In this document: positions 7,740-16,845 of the stretch, one piece after another
Layout of the letters: each line of letters starts with the position of its first letter
How positions within the stretch are numbered: the first letter of the stretch is position 1
Assembly: GCF_006829085.1 (NCBI RefSeq)
Contig: NZ_BJTC01000001.1
Span: forward strand, 62,001-126,000
Reading direction: 5' to 3'
DNA from: Chryseobacterium sp. ON_d1
GTDB lineage: Bacteria; Bacteroidota; Bacteroidia; Flavobacteriales; Weeksellaceae
DNA: 64,000 nucleotides
Program-made: the position numbers and the translations under genes
Notes under the pieces: model-generated
The model's input: the letters and a program-made list of their open reading frames with translations, nothing else
Database searches by the model: none
What the model was told of the DNA's origin: nothing

Positions 7740-9320
7740 TTAATCGTGAAGATTGTTGTTCTTATTTTTAAGATAAAATAATCCGATGATGAGACATACT
7801 GTAGCCACTCCGATCGGATACCATAATCCTTCAAGGTACCATGTCGCGTGTCCCGCTTCTTTTCCGGTGGTTACCAGATATGTTGCTACTGCTGGTAAAA
7901 GACCTCCGAAAACTCCATTTCCGATATGATAAGGTAATGACATTGAGGTGTAGCGGATTCTCACAGGGAACATTTCTACTAGAAAAGCAGCAATAGGTCC
8001 GTATACCATGGTTACAAATATCACCTGGATGAACACAAGAAAGATCAGGTACCATTTGGTGTTGTCACTTAATTTCAAGCTTTGGGAAACTTTGGGTTCT
8101 TCAGCTTTTCCGTCTTTCATGACAACTCCTGCAGGGGACCAGTGAACAATACTGTCTTTTTTAATCAGAGTTCCATCTGTATAAAGTGTTTCTTTATGGA
8201 AAGTAACCAGGCTGTCTGTTGCAATATCATTGTGAATTTTTGCTGTTCTTTTTTCAGTAATTCCATTAGCGGCAACAGTTTTACTCTCAAGGCTCACACT
8301 TTTGAACATGCTGTCATAAATAGGCCTGTACGCTAAAATGGCAACCAGCATTCCGGTCATCATCACTGCTTTTCTTCCGATTTTATCAGACAGCCACCCG
8401 AAAAAGACAAAGAAAGGTGTTCCTAAAAATAAAGCAGTAGCCATCAGTGAATCTACCTGAGCAGATTCTACATTCATCACCTTTTGAAGGAAACTCATGG
8501 CGTAGAACTGCCCTGTGTACCAGATTACCCCTTGCCCCATAGCAGCCCCGAATAAAGCTAGCAGTACAAATTTGAAGTTGTATTTATTTCCAAAGCTTTC
8601 CTTTAATGGATTTTTAGAAGTTTTTCCCTCGCTTTTAGCTTTCGCAAAAAGCGGTGACTCTTTCATATTTTTTCTGATGATATAGGATACAGCAACCATC
8701 AGAATAGAGATCCAGAAAGGAACTCTCCATCCCCAGGTATCAAACTCTTCTGCAGACAATGTGGTCTTGGTAATTAAAATAACAATCAGTGAAATGAACA
8801 GCCCTGCAGTAGCAGTAGTCTGAATCCAGGAAGTCCAGTATCCCCGGCGGTGAGGTTGCGCGTATTCTGCAACATAAGTGGCAGCTCCTCCGTATTCACC
8901 TCCCAGAGCAAGTCCCTGAAGTAATCTTAAAATTAAAACTAAAACCGGTGCCAGGAATCCAATGGTTTCATAGCTTGGAATACATCCGATCAGAAAAGTG
9001 GAAAAACCCATGATCAGAAGTGTTACAAGGAAAGTGTATTTTCTTCCGATAAGGTCTCCAAGCCTTCCGAAAAATAAAGCCCCAAAAGGTCTTACAACAA
9101 ATCCGGCAGCAAAAGTTGCCAGAGTAGATAAAAATGCCGCAGTAGGATTGTCTGCAGGGAAAAATTTGGTCGCTAAGACAACGGCAAGACTTCCGAAAAT
9201 GTAAAAGTCATACCATTCTATTAATGTCCCGAGGGAAGAGGCGGTGATCACACTCCAGATGGTGCGGTTTTTCTGCCTGTCGGTCATATTTTCGTAGCTT
9301 TCGTGATGATTTTCGCTCAT
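7740..9320 (-). CDS. MFS transporter, metabolite:H+ symporter (MHS) family
   Basis: A 526-residue inner-membrane symporter with 12 predicted helices. It carries the MHS signature IEWYDFYIFG at about 35-44 and MFS motif A in the first half (GRLGDLIGRK) and second half (GWLSDKIGRK). Relatives such as ProP, ShiA and KgtP import betaine, shikimate or dicarboxylates with protons. A polar insert of roughly 85 residues lies after the helix beginning AVMMTGMLVAI. MFS topology puts it on the periplasmic side between TM9 and TM10. The next gene upstream is an outer-membrane porin, suggesting a two-membrane uptake route. Substrate unknown, organic acid likely from context. Confidence 0.9.
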   Translation of the reverse strand: MSENHHESYENMTDRQKNRTIWSVITASSLGTLIEWYDFYIFGSLAVVLATKFFPADNPTAAFLSTLATFAAGFVVRPFGALFFGRLGDLIGRKYTFLVTLLIMGFSTFLIGCIPSYETIGFLAPVLVLILRLLQGLALGGEYGGAATYVAEYAQPHRRGYWTSWIQTTATAGLFISLIVILITKTTLSAEEFDTWGWRVPFWISILMVAVSYIIRKNMKESPLFAKAKSEGKTSKNPLKESFGNKYNFKFVLLALFGAAMGQGVIWYTGQFYAMSFLQKVMNVESAQVDSLMATALFLGTPFFVFFGWLSDKIGRKAVMMTGMLVAILAYRPIYDSMFKSVSLESKTVAANGITEKRTAKIHNDIATDSLVTFHKETLYTDGTLIKKDSIVHWSPAGVVMKDGKAEEPKVSQSLKLSDNTKWYLIFLVFIQVIFVTMVYGPIAAFLVEMFPVRIRYTSMSLPYHIGNGVFGGLLPAVATYLVTTGKEAGHATWYLEGLWYPIGVATVCLIIGLFYLKNKNNNLHD

Positions 9321-9401
9321 ATTGATTAGTTTTTGATGTTAGTGGAATAGGATATTAATTTGAATTTTTAACCGTTACGGGTTTTTAGGTTGGTTTGATT
9401 T

Positions 9402-10781
9402 TTATAGGTAAATCTGGAACTGTACAATGAATTCCCCTTTTGAAGAAGGACTTTCCGTAGGGCTGGTATACACTGGCCTTGTTGAATATTGTGTTGTTAT
9501 TTTCGCATGATGTCCATCTATAAACCAGTTGGCTCCCACATCAAACTGGGATGATGATTTATCAAAAGCCTCAAAGTTTTTGTGAGTATATGCCGCAAAG
9601 GGCTGTATTCTGATCTTTGGCTTTTCTGCCTGACTTGGTAAGAGTAAACCTGCCTGTGCGTAGATAATATTACCTGTTCCGATAGTCGGCTGCAGATTTC
9701 CAGGCCCTGCGATGGCTTTATTCCCGATGAAATTCGGATCAGATGCTGCGATATTCATGGTTCCCAGGTTTCTTACATAGTTAGGACCGAAATTATAGTT
9801 ATAATATCCGGCATAGGCAGAAACAGCCATTTTGTTTTTTGCATCTCCCAAAGGAATATCTGCGAAGGCATCAACTGCAAAAAGCGTTATATCGTGTTTT
9901 TCAATATTTGAATTTACGGAAGTTCTCGTACCGTCAGCCTGGTGATAAAAACCGGCACCTACATTAAATACTTTCTTTGTCCCCAGATAAGATCCCACTT
10001 TGAAAGGCAGAGTATTGGATTCTTCATCCAGAAACTGGTATTCGACATATCCCGCCTTTGAAAAACTGGGATTTCCGTTGTTGTCTACGGCTACGGCTTT
10101 CGAAGGGTCTGTCACATTCACAGGAACGAGATCCGTAGCAAATGGTTTATTTAAGCTAAAGCGGTATTCGAGTTTTCCATATTTTCCTTTCGCAAACATT
10201 CCCAGCTGCCTTGCAAACTGATCGGAATTATCAATTAATGGCCACGAAAAAACGGGAGAATCCAATGTGAGGAAATTAAGTGTAGATGCCATGGTCATGC
10301 GCGAAAGTCCCATGTAGTAATGAAGTCCTGCCCCTAAAGATAAACTGAATTTTCCCGCTTCTCCAGGTAAAATAACTGCATATTCGTTCCAGGCGTCATG
10401 GAAAAACAGCTGGGTTTTTTTTCCGTTTCCGTATCCTCCTGTTCCGGAAGTGCCCGAAGCTCCGCCATTAATGAAAGTTTGGTTATTGATTCCAAAGTGC
10501 AGGAGAATCATGTATCTTTTAGAGATCTGTGCATAGGTGAGAGCACGTAATCGCCTGTTTCCTATACTCCAGGAGTTGTCTGTAGGTTCACCGCCCACCA
10601 TACTTCCGGGATTCATGGAAGTATTTCTTAACCAAAGCTGGTCCCATAAAATAAATCTGACAAATTTATCACCATCCTGGTTAAGGTTGATTTTTAAGCC
10701 ACTGCCGTAATCAGGAGAACCTTGTGAGTATACAGAACTGCTGATTAAAGCTACTCCAATAAATGTAAGTAATTTCTTCAT
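9402..10781 (-). CDS. outer-membrane porin-like beta-barrel protein
   Basis: A 459-residue secreted protein with signal peptide MKKLLTFIGVALISSSVYSQ and mature start near GSPDYG. Alternating aromatic and polar strands run through the body, and the C-terminus (FIVQFQIYL) is typical of barrel insertion. It resembles phosphate-selective or general porins of Bacteroidetes in length and in its early motif on rejection-free strands such as FVRFILWDQLWLRN. It lies 81 bases upstream of the MHS symporter on the same strand, so the pair may move the same solute across both membranes. Substrate not determinable. Confidence 0.8.
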   Translation of the reverse strand: MKKLLTFIGVALISSSVYSQGSPDYGSGLKINLNQDGDKFVRFILWDQLWLRNTSMNPGSMVGGEPTDNSWSIGNRRLRALTYAQISKRYMILLHFGINNQTFINGGASGTSGTGGYGNGKKTQLFFHDAWNEYAVILPGEAGKFSLSLGAGLHYYMGLSRMTMASTLNFLTLDSPVFSWPLIDNSDQFARQLGMFAKGKYGKLEYRFSLNKPFATDLVPVNVTDPSKAVAVDNNGNPSFSKAGYVEYQFLDEESNTLPFKVGSYLGTKKVFNVGAGFYHQADGTRTSVNSNIEKHDITLFAVDAFADIPLGDAKNKMAVSAYAGYYNYNFGPNYVRNLGTMNIAASDPNFIGNKAIAGPGNLQPTIGTGNIIYAQAGLLLPSQAEKPKIRIQPFAAYTHKNFEAFDKSSSQFDVGANWFIDGHHAKITTQYSTRPVYTSPTESPSSKGEFIVQFQIYL

Positions 10782-10952
10782 AAATTATTAATTTTTGGCG
10801 TTATTTTTTGTGAATGCCAAATTGTAATTAATAATTTGTTTATGAAAGTTTAATATATATTAATGGTAATGATATAGCTATGGTATAAATGATATGTTAA
10901 ATATATTATCTGTCAGTTTGTTATCTCTTAATCTGATGCTTCAGTTTTTTAC

Positions 10953-11369
10953 TTATTTCTTAAATCTTTCCCACTTGATCAGCATATATTTATCCGCGAA
11001 CTGAGTAATAATAATCCCGGAATTTTTAATATTTTCTTCCTGTGCTATATAATCGATCAGCTCATGCTGCTTTAATATTTTATAAACAGGATGGAATTCG
11101 GAATGAGGTGGCCTTGTAATATTGTATTTTTTAATCCATGAACTTATAGTAACATGAGAAACCCCGATGATTCTTTCGATTTCGCGGTAGCTTAAGCCTT
11201 CAAGGTAAAGCTGAAGAGCTTTGGTGACATAGTAGTCATCAATTTGTTTCCCCAGTTTTTTAACGGTAAAATAATAGTTGCAGTCTTTGCAGTGGAAACG
11301 TTGTTTCTCATTGATGATACCGCTTTTTACTACTTTGGTACTCTTGCATTTGGGACAGGTATTTTCCAT
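10953..11369 (-). CDS. IS1-type zinc-ribbon/HTH protein without a catalytic domain
   Basis: A 138-residue protein. An N-terminal zinc ribbon (CPKCKS at 5-10, CKDCNY at 27-32) is followed by a helix-turn-helix (SYREIERIIGVSHVTISSWIKKY, positions about 59-81). This pair is the InsA-like DNA-binding part of IS1-family transposases. The C-terminal 50 residues do not look like a DDE catalytic domain, and no transposase partner gene or terminal inverted repeats were seen. It is probably a domesticated DNA-binding protein or regulator. It is divergent from the arginine operon and has a pair of direct repeats in its promoter region. Confidence 0.8.
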   Translation of the reverse strand: MENTCPKCKSTKVVKSGIINEKQRFHCKDCNYYFTVKKLGKQIDDYYVTKALQLYLEGLSYREIERIIGVSHVTISSWIKKYNITRPPHSEFHPVYKILKQHELIDYIAQEENIKNSGIIITQFADKYMLIKWERFKK

Positions 11370-11381
11370 AGCTATATTATT

Positions 11382-11416
11382 TTAGCAAATATATAATAAA
11401 TTAGCAAATGTATAAT
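11382..11416 (-). promoter_or_regulatory. paired direct repeats, tandem promoter or operator
   Basis: TTAGCAAATATATAAT (11382-11397) and TTAGCAAATGTATAAT (11401-11416) differ at one base and are spaced 19 bases apart. On the minus strand each contains a Bacteroidetes -7 box, TATATTTG and TACATTTG, 17-36 bases before the ATG of the zinc-ribbon gene. They may be tandem promoters, an operator for that protein, or both. Confidence 0.55.
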
Positions 11417-11476
11417 TTTATTTAAAGATAATTTTACCTGTTTAAAATTTTAAAACAAAAAAAATATCTTTTTTAT

Positions 11477-11508
11477 TTGGATATAAAAGAAATTATATTT
11501 TAAATTTG
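11477..11508 (+). promoter_or_regulatory. candidate promoter of the arginine operon
   Basis: TTGG at 11477-11480 is followed by the Bacteroidetes -7 box TAAATTTG at 11501-11508, with a spacer about two bases longer than the usual 19. Transcription would begin near 11514, 16 bases before the first arginine gene. Confidence 0.6.
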
Positions 11509-11529
11509 CCAAAAAATTTAGATAAATAA

Positions 11530-12219
11530 ATGGAAATAGAAATTTCCTCATGCGAACATCTAGTGTATGTGAGTGAAATACAGCAGGAAATGTATGATTC
11601 TGCACAGCGTAGAGGAACGGGAATCGCAAAACGTTCCATAGAATATTTGAGCAAGAAGATTTCAGAGGGCAATGCTGTGGTAGCCACTGAAAACGGGGAG
11701 TGGGTAGGTTTCTGTTATATAGAGACCTGGTCACACGGGAAGTTTGTGGCCAATTCGGGACTGATTGTGTCGCCGAAATTCAGGAACGGAGGAGTAGCGA
11801 CTCAGATCAAGCAGAAAGTTTTCCAGTTATCTAGAGATAAATATCCTGATGCGAAAGTATTTGGATTAACAACAGGTTTGGCAGTAATGAAAATCAATAG
11901 TGATTTAGGATATAAGCCGGTCATCTATTCTGAACTGACTCAAGATGAGGAATTCTGGAATGGCTGCAAAAACTGTGTGAACTACGAGATCTTGATGATG
12001 AAGGAGCGCAAAAACTGTTTATGTACAGCCATGCTGTTTGTTCCTGACAATATAAAAAAGAATGAGGCGGTAAAAAATGATCAGCCTGAAAATAAATATA
12101 ATGAATTGAGCCAGACAGATTTTACATATTCTGTACAGAATCCTGCTGGGGAATTCAATGCGGCAATTAATAAAAATAAAAAGAATCCAGATGAAAAAGA
12201 AAGTCATCTTAGCGTTTAG
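11530..12219 (+). CDS. GNAT acetyltransferase, probable N-acetylglutamate synthase of the arginine operon
   Basis: First gene of the arginine operon. The 229-residue protein has GNAT features: VSPKFRNGGVATQIKQK (about 91-107) is the acetyl-CoA loop, and GLTTGLAVMKINSDLGYKP is the C-terminal part. In Bacteroidetes that lack a classical ArgA this gene opens the pathway by acetylating glutamate. The role is inferred from operon position and family, not from substrate residues. The last 50 residues are a lysine/asparagine-rich tail. Its end overlaps the start of argG by 29 bases, so translation is coupled. Confidence 0.85.
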   Translation: MEIEISSCEHLVYVSEIQQEMYDSAQRRGTGIAKRSIEYLSKKISEGNAVVATENGEWVGFCYIETWSHGKFVANSGLIVSPKFRNGGVATQIKQKVFQLSRDKYPDAKVFGLTTGLAVMKINSDLGYKPVIYSELTQDEEFWNGCKNCVNYEILMMKERKNCLCTAMLFVPDNIKKNEAVKNDQPENKYNELSQTDFTYSVQNPAGEFNAAINKNKKNPDEKESHLSV

Positions 12220-13387
12220 CGGAGGTTTAGATACTTCCTACTGTGCTAAATATCTTAGTGAAACACTAGGGTATGATGTGTATGCAGTTACTGTAAATAC
12301 CGGAGGTTTTTCAAAAGAAGAGGAAAAAGAATTGGAAAGAAAAGCCTTAAACCTTGGGGTAAAAGAATACAGGTGTGTAGACGCTCAGGAAGATTATTAC
12401 AATTCATGTGTGAAATATCTGATTTTCGGGAATGTATTGAAGAATAATACCTATCCTCTTTCTGTAAGTGCTGAGCGTACCATTCAGGCGCAGGAGATTG
12501 CAAAATATGCTATTGAAGTACAGGCTGATGCCATTGCTCATGGAAGTACAGGAGCAGGAAATGACCAGGTTCGTTTTGACCTGATCTTTCAGGTGATGTG
12601 TCCGAATATCGAAATCATTACGCCTATCCGTGATATGGCTTTATCGCGTGAAGAAGAGATTGAGTTTTTGAAGGAACATGGATATGAAATGGAATTCCAG
12701 AAAGCACAATATTCAGTAAATAAAGGGCTTTGGGGAACTTCCGTAGGAGGTAAAGAAACACTAACTTCAAGAAATTATCTGCCGGAAGAAGCTTTTCCGT
12801 CACAAATAAAAGAAACCGAGCCTTCAGAACTGGAGATCGAATTTAAAAAAGGTGAAGTAGTAGGAGTAAATGGAGAAAGTTTTGAACATTCCGTATATGC
12901 TATTCAAAAAATAGAAGAACTGGCTTCAGCGTACGGAATCGGGCGTGATATCCACGTGGGAGATACCATTGTTGGAATCAAAGGACGGGTAGGATTTGAA
13001 GCAGCGGCAGCATCGGTGATCATCAAAGCGCATCATTTATTAGAGAAACATACACTTTCAAAATATCAGCAAATGATGAAGTCCCAGTTATCCGACTGGT
13101 ATGGAAACTGGCTTCATGAGGCTCTTTTCTTAGATCCTGTCATGAGAAATATTGAGTCTTTCCTGACCGATTCTCAGAAAACAGTAAGCGGGAAAGTATT
13201 TGTAACCCTTCATCCCTACAGATTTATTCTTAATGGAATTGAGTCTGATCATGACCTGATGTCCGATCAATTCGGAAGTTATGGTGAGGCCAACAGAGCA
13301 TGGTCGGGAGAGGATGTGAAAGGATATACAAAGATTGTAAGCAATTCTTTAAATATATACCACCAGATTAACCAGAATATCAACTAG
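12191..13387 (+). CDS. argG: argininosuccinate synthase
   Basis: Joins citrulline and aspartate using ATP to make argininosuccinate, in the cytoplasm. The ATG at 12191 gives 398 residues beginning MKKKVILAFSGGLDTSYC. SGGLDTS is the ATP-pyrophosphatase loop of the family. An in-frame upstream ATG at 12158 would add 11 residues lying inside the previous gene. AHGSTGAGNDQVRFD (about 118-132) is the citrulline/ATP-binding stretch. Length and motifs match ArgG, and the gene is the second in the operon. Confidence 0.97.
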   Translation: MKKKVILAFSGGLDTSYCAKYLSETLGYDVYAVTVNTGGFSKEEEKELERKALNLGVKEYRCVDAQEDYYNSCVKYLIFGNVLKNNTYPLSVSAERTIQAQEIAKYAIEVQADAIAHGSTGAGNDQVRFDLIFQVMCPNIEIITPIRDMALSREEEIEFLKEHGYEMEFQKAQYSVNKGLWGTSVGGKETLTSRNYLPEEAFPSQIKETEPSELEIEFKKGEVVGVNGESFEHSVYAIQKIEELASAYGIGRDIHVGDTIVGIKGRVGFEAAAASVIIKAHHLLEKHTLSKYQQMMKSQLSDWYGNWLHEALFLDPVMRNIESFLTDSQKTVSGKVFVTLHPYRFILNGIESDHDLMSDQFGSYGEANRAWSGEDVKGYTKIVSNSLNIYHQINQNIN

Positions 13388-13439
13388 TTCCGAAGGGACG
13401 ATTTAATGAAAGGCAGAACAAAATTCTGTCAGAATCAAA
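13388..13439. repeat. short palindromic element between argG and argC
   Basis: The 52-base junction contains GTTCCGAAGGGACGATTTAA, which resembles a Bacteroidetes intergenic repeat with a GTCCC...GGGACGA core. It also contains a small inverted pair CAGAACAAAATTCTG. Family membership is from memory only. Confidence 0.35.
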
Positions 13440-14405
13440 ATGAAGAAAACAGTAGGAATTATAGGTGCCAACGGTTATACAGGAAGTGAGCTGATACGCT
13501 TACTGGCTTTTCATCCCCATGTGACATTGAGTTTTTTATATAGTCGTTCGAATTCGGGAACAAGCATTTCTGATCTGTACCCGGATTTAACGACGGTCTG
13601 TGAAATGGTTTTAACAGATAAACCTGAAGATGTAGATATTCTTTTTCTGTGTCTGCCTCATAAAGAAAGTCAAAACTGGTTAACGCAGAATCCTGTTAAA
13701 GAGGAAACGTTGGTGATTGATCTTGGAAACGATTTCCGTTTAGAAGGAAATTTCGGAAACAGAGATTTTATCTACGGATTACCGGAAATCAATAAAAAAC
13801 AACTGATGGGGGCTAAAAGTATTGCCAACCCGGGATGTTTTGCAACAGCAATTCAATTGGCCTTATTGCCATTGGCAGAAAAAGGAATGTTAAATGAGAT
13901 TTTTACCACAGGGATTACAGGTTCTACAGGAGCCGGACAGTCCTTGCAGGCAACGACTCATTTTACATGGAGAAATGATAATGTATCAGCCTATAAAACA
14001 TTAACTCATCAGCACGTAGATGAGATTTTGCAGCAGCTGGTTTCATTCAATAATAAAGAAGTAAACCTGAATTTTGTTCCATGGAGAGGAGATTTTGCAA
14101 GAGGGATTTTTACAAGTTCCACCATGAAGACGGATTTGGAGCTGGAGGAAATAGAACAGATGTATCAGGATTTTTATGCGGAGGAGCCTTTCGTTACCAT
14201 AAGTAGGAAGGCGGTTGATTTAAAGCAGGTTGTCAATACTAATCGCTGTGTGATTCAGATCGAAAAGAGTGGAAATGTTGCCGTTGTTCACTCAGCGATT
14301 GACAATTTGTTGAAAGGTGCTTCGGGACAGGCGGTCCAGAATATGAATCTGGCCATGAACTGGGACGAAAATGCGGGACTGAACCTGAAACCGATAGCAT
14401 TCTAA
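13440..14405 (+). CDS. argC: N-acetyl-gamma-glutamyl-phosphate reductase
   Basis: NADPH-dependent reduction of N-acetylglutamyl phosphate to the semialdehyde, third step of arginine synthesis. The 321 residues carry the Rossmann start GIIGANGYTGSELIR (6-20) and the catalytic cysteine C133 in NPGCFATA. The histidine-containing THQHVDEI segment follows at about 189-196. Length is close to the shorter ArgC class. It is followed by argD after an 81-base gap holding a small hairpin. Confidence 0.96.
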   Translation: MKKTVGIIGANGYTGSELIRLLAFHPHVTLSFLYSRSNSGTSISDLYPDLTTVCEMVLTDKPEDVDILFLCLPHKESQNWLTQNPVKEETLVIDLGNDFRLEGNFGNRDFIYGLPEINKKQLMGAKSIANPGCFATAIQLALLPLAEKGMLNEIFTTGITGSTGAGQSLQATTHFTWRNDNVSAYKTLTHQHVDEILQQLVSFNNKEVNLNFVPWRGDFARGIFTSSTMKTDLELEEIEQMYQDFYAEEPFVTISRKAVDLKQVVNTNRCVIQIEKSGNVAVVHSAIDNLLKGASGQAVQNMNLAMNWDENAGLNLKPIAF

Positions 14406-14420
14406 GGTACAAGTAAAATG

Positions 14421-14449
14421 TACGGGAACGCAAAATCTCGAATCCCGTA
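14421..14449. repeat. hairpin between argC and argD
   Basis: TACGGGA at 14421-14427 is mirrored by TCCCGTA at 14443-14449 around a 15-base loop. There is no T-run, so it is not a terminator. It is one of several different repeats filling the junctions of this operon. Confidence 0.45.
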
Positions 14450-14486
14450 TCATTAAACATTTATCAATTATCATTTATAAAAAGAC

Positions 14487-15626
14487 ATGAATTTATTCAA
14501 CGTATATCCATTATTCAACATCAATCCGGTAAAGGCTCAGGGATCATTTCTTTGGGATGATAAAGGAGAAAAATATCTTGATTTCTACGGAGGTCATGCG
14601 GTAATCTCTATTGGCCATAATCATCCGTATTATCAGAATAAGCTGAAAGATCAGCTGGAAAAAATATCTTTTTATTCCAATTCTGTTCAGAATGAATTGC
14701 AGAGTGAGCTGGCAGAAAAGCTGGGTGAGCTTTCAGGATATGAAGAGTATAACCTTTTCTTATGTAATTCGGGAGCTGAAGCCAATGAAAACGCTTTAAA
14801 ACTGGCTTCATTTCATAACGGGAAAAGCAAAGTGCTGTATTTCTCAGGCTCATTCCATGGAAGAACTTCTGCAGCGGTTTCGGTAACAGATAATCCGAAA
14901 ATTGTAGCTCCGGTTAATTTTTCCGAAAGATTTATCAAATCAGAATGGAACGATATAAAGCAGCTTGAAGAAACTTTCGAACTTCACGGAAATGAAATTT
15001 CTTCTGTGATCATCGAAGGAATTCAGGGTGTAGGAGGAATTATGATTCCGACACCCGAATTTTTATCTAAAATCAAAGAGCTGTGCGAAAAATATGATGC
15101 TGTTCTTATTTTGGATGAGGTGCAGTCCGGATACGGAAGAAGCGGATATTTCTTTGCGCATCAGGAATTTGATGTAAAAGCAGATATCATTACTACAGCA
15201 AAAGGAATGGGGAATGGATTTCCTGTAGGCGGAGTTTTGATCCATCCTAAATTTCAGGCAAGCAACGGTTTGCTGGGAACCACATTTGGAGGAAATCACC
15301 TTGCCTGCGCTGCTTCTATTGCTGTGCTGGATGTGATGAAAGATGAAAATCTTATCGAAAATGCTCAGGAAATGGGTGAGTATATTGAAAATGAAATTAA
15401 AGATTTGCCACATATTAGATCGATCCGAAGGAAAGGATTGATGATTGGAATAGAACTTGACAGGGACTGTTCTGAAGTAAGGAAAGAATTACTGTTCGGT
15501 CATCATATTTTCACCGGAAACTCTAATGATAAAACAGTGTTGAGGATTCTTCCGGCACTTAATATCAAAAAAGAGGAAACGGATCTTTTCATCAATGCTT
15601 TGAAAACAGTGCTTGGAAATATTTAA
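14487..15626 (+). CDS. argD: acetylornithine aminotransferase
   Basis: PLP-dependent class III aminotransferase that converts N-acetylglutamate semialdehyde to N-acetylornithine with glutamate. The 379 residues contain the phosphate-binding NSGAEANE (94-101), LDEVQSGYGRSG (209-220), and the PLP lysine K239 in TTAKGMGNG. Length matches ArgD. A succinylated substrate is possible in some Bacteroidetes and cannot be excluded from these motifs alone. Confidence 0.93.
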   Translation: MNLFNVYPLFNINPVKAQGSFLWDDKGEKYLDFYGGHAVISIGHNHPYYQNKLKDQLEKISFYSNSVQNELQSELAEKLGELSGYEEYNLFLCNSGAEANENALKLASFHNGKSKVLYFSGSFHGRTSAAVSVTDNPKIVAPVNFSERFIKSEWNDIKQLEETFELHGNEISSVIIEGIQGVGGIMIPTPEFLSKIKELCEKYDAVLILDEVQSGYGRSGYFFAHQEFDVKADIITTAKGMGNGFPVGGVLIHPKFQASNGLLGTTFGGNHLACAASIAVLDVMKDENLIENAQEMGEYIENEIKDLPHIRSIRRKGLMIGIELDRDCSEVRKELLFGHHIFTGNSNDKTVLRILPALNIKKEETDLFINALKTVLGNI

Positions 15627-15676
15627 AAGGCAAAATGACGAAATAGCAAAAAGGTTAAAAAGCTTTAACGCTGCGT

Positions 15677-15760
15677 TTGTCATTCTGATTGTAACGAAGT
15701 GAAATGAAGAATCTCTTAAAATATAATAATGCAAGATTCTTTCTTCGTCAGAATGACAAA
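15677..15760. repeat. long imperfect inverted repeat (TTTGTCATTCTGA type) between argD and argF'
   Basis: TTTGTCATTCTGA at 15677-15689 is mirrored by TCAGAATGACAAA at 15748-15760, with further pairing of AACGAAG and AAGAATCT against AAGATTCTT and CTTCGT. A shorter member of the same family (GTCATTCTGACGAAAG) is at 48807-48866. The 257-base gap also holds the CG-rich word TTTTGCGCCCTTGCG near 15813-15835. Confidence 0.8.
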
Positions 15761-15882
15761 AACAAATGTCAATTGCTGAGTGAAACGCCCTTGTGAACGA
15801 AAAAAGGATCGGTGAAAAGTTTTGCGCCCTTGCGTTAAAACTCTCAAAAATGTGTAAACACAATCTTTAAAATCAATTCAAA

Positions 15883-16839
15883 ATGAAGAAATTTACCTCT
15901 GTAAGTGATGTGGAAAACTTACAGGAAATCATAAAAAAAGCTTTAGAAATAAAAGCAAATCCCCTTACCGAAACAGAAAAAGGAAAGGGAAAAACAATCG
16001 GGCTTGTATTTTTAAATTCAAGTTTAAGAACCCGTCTGAGCAGTCAGATTGCCGCTCAGAATCTTGGGTTGAATGTATTGACATTAAATGCAGCCCAGGA
16101 AGCCTGGAACCTTGAATTTGCTGACGGAGCCGTTATGAACGGTGATACCGTAGAGCACATCAAAGATGCCATTGAAGTGTTGAATCAATATTGTGATATC
16201 ATTGCGGTGCGTTGTTTTGCAGGAATGAAAAGCAAAGAGGATGATGTGAATGAAAGTATCTTAAGCCAGTTTGAGAAGCATGCAAATGTGCCTGTGATTT
16301 CTCTGGAATCAGCTACGCGCCACCCGCTGCAAAGTCTGGCGGACTGCATCACGATTACAGAAAACTGGAAAAAAGATCACAAGCCGAAAGTGGTATTAAC
16401 ATGGGCGCCGCACATCAAACCTATCGCGCACGCTGTTGGAAACTCTTTCGCCGAGTGGATGCAGGAAATGGATGTTGAGTTGGTTATTGCCAATCCCGAA
16501 GGGTATGATTTAGATAAAAACTTTACCAAAGATGTAAAGGTAATCCATGATCAGGATGAAGCTTTGAAAGATGCAGACTTTATTTATGTGAAAAACTGGT
16601 CTTCTTTTGATGATTATGCTGCAATGCCGGAAGTAAAAGGCGACTGGATGCTTACCAACGAGAAACTAGCCGGTACCAATAATGCAAAAGTGATGCACTG
16701 CCTTCCGGTTCGTCGTAATGTGGAACTGAGCGATGAGGTAATGGATGGAGAGCATTCTATCATTTATCAGCAGGCTAAAAACCGTATTTTCTCTGCACAG
16801 GCGGTGTTCAGTGAAATTTTAGATGAATTGAAAGCTTAA
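15883..16839 (+). CDS. argF': N-acylornithine carbamoyltransferase (AOTCase/SOTCase type)
   Basis: Transfers the carbamoyl group to an N-acylated ornithine, giving N-acylcitrulline. The 318 residues carry the carbamoyl-phosphate motif SLRTR (47-51) and the class-defining HCLPVRRNVE near the C-terminus; ordinary ornithine transcarbamylases lack the double arginine. TRHPLQSLAD is also typical. In the loop that chooses between acetyl and succinyl substrates (MNGDTVEHI, 85-93) position 90 is Val, neither the Pro of the Bacteroides succinyl enzyme nor the Glu of the Xanthomonas acetyl enzyme as I recall them. Acetylornithine is the likely substrate from the pathway context. Confidence 0.93.
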   Translation: MKKFTSVSDVENLQEIIKKALEIKANPLTETEKGKGKTIGLVFLNSSLRTRLSSQIAAQNLGLNVLTLNAAQEAWNLEFADGAVMNGDTVEHIKDAIEVLNQYCDIIAVRCFAGMKSKEDDVNESILSQFEKHANVPVISLESATRHPLQSLADCITITENWKKDHKPKVVLTWAPHIKPIAHAVGNSFAEWMQEMDVELVIANPEGYDLDKNFTKDVKVIHDQDEALKDADFIYVKNWSSFDDYAAMPEVKGDWMLTNEKLAGTNNAKVMHCLPVRRNVELSDEVMDGEHSIIYQQAKNRIFSAQAVFSEILDELKA

Positions 16840-16845
16840 AAAATA

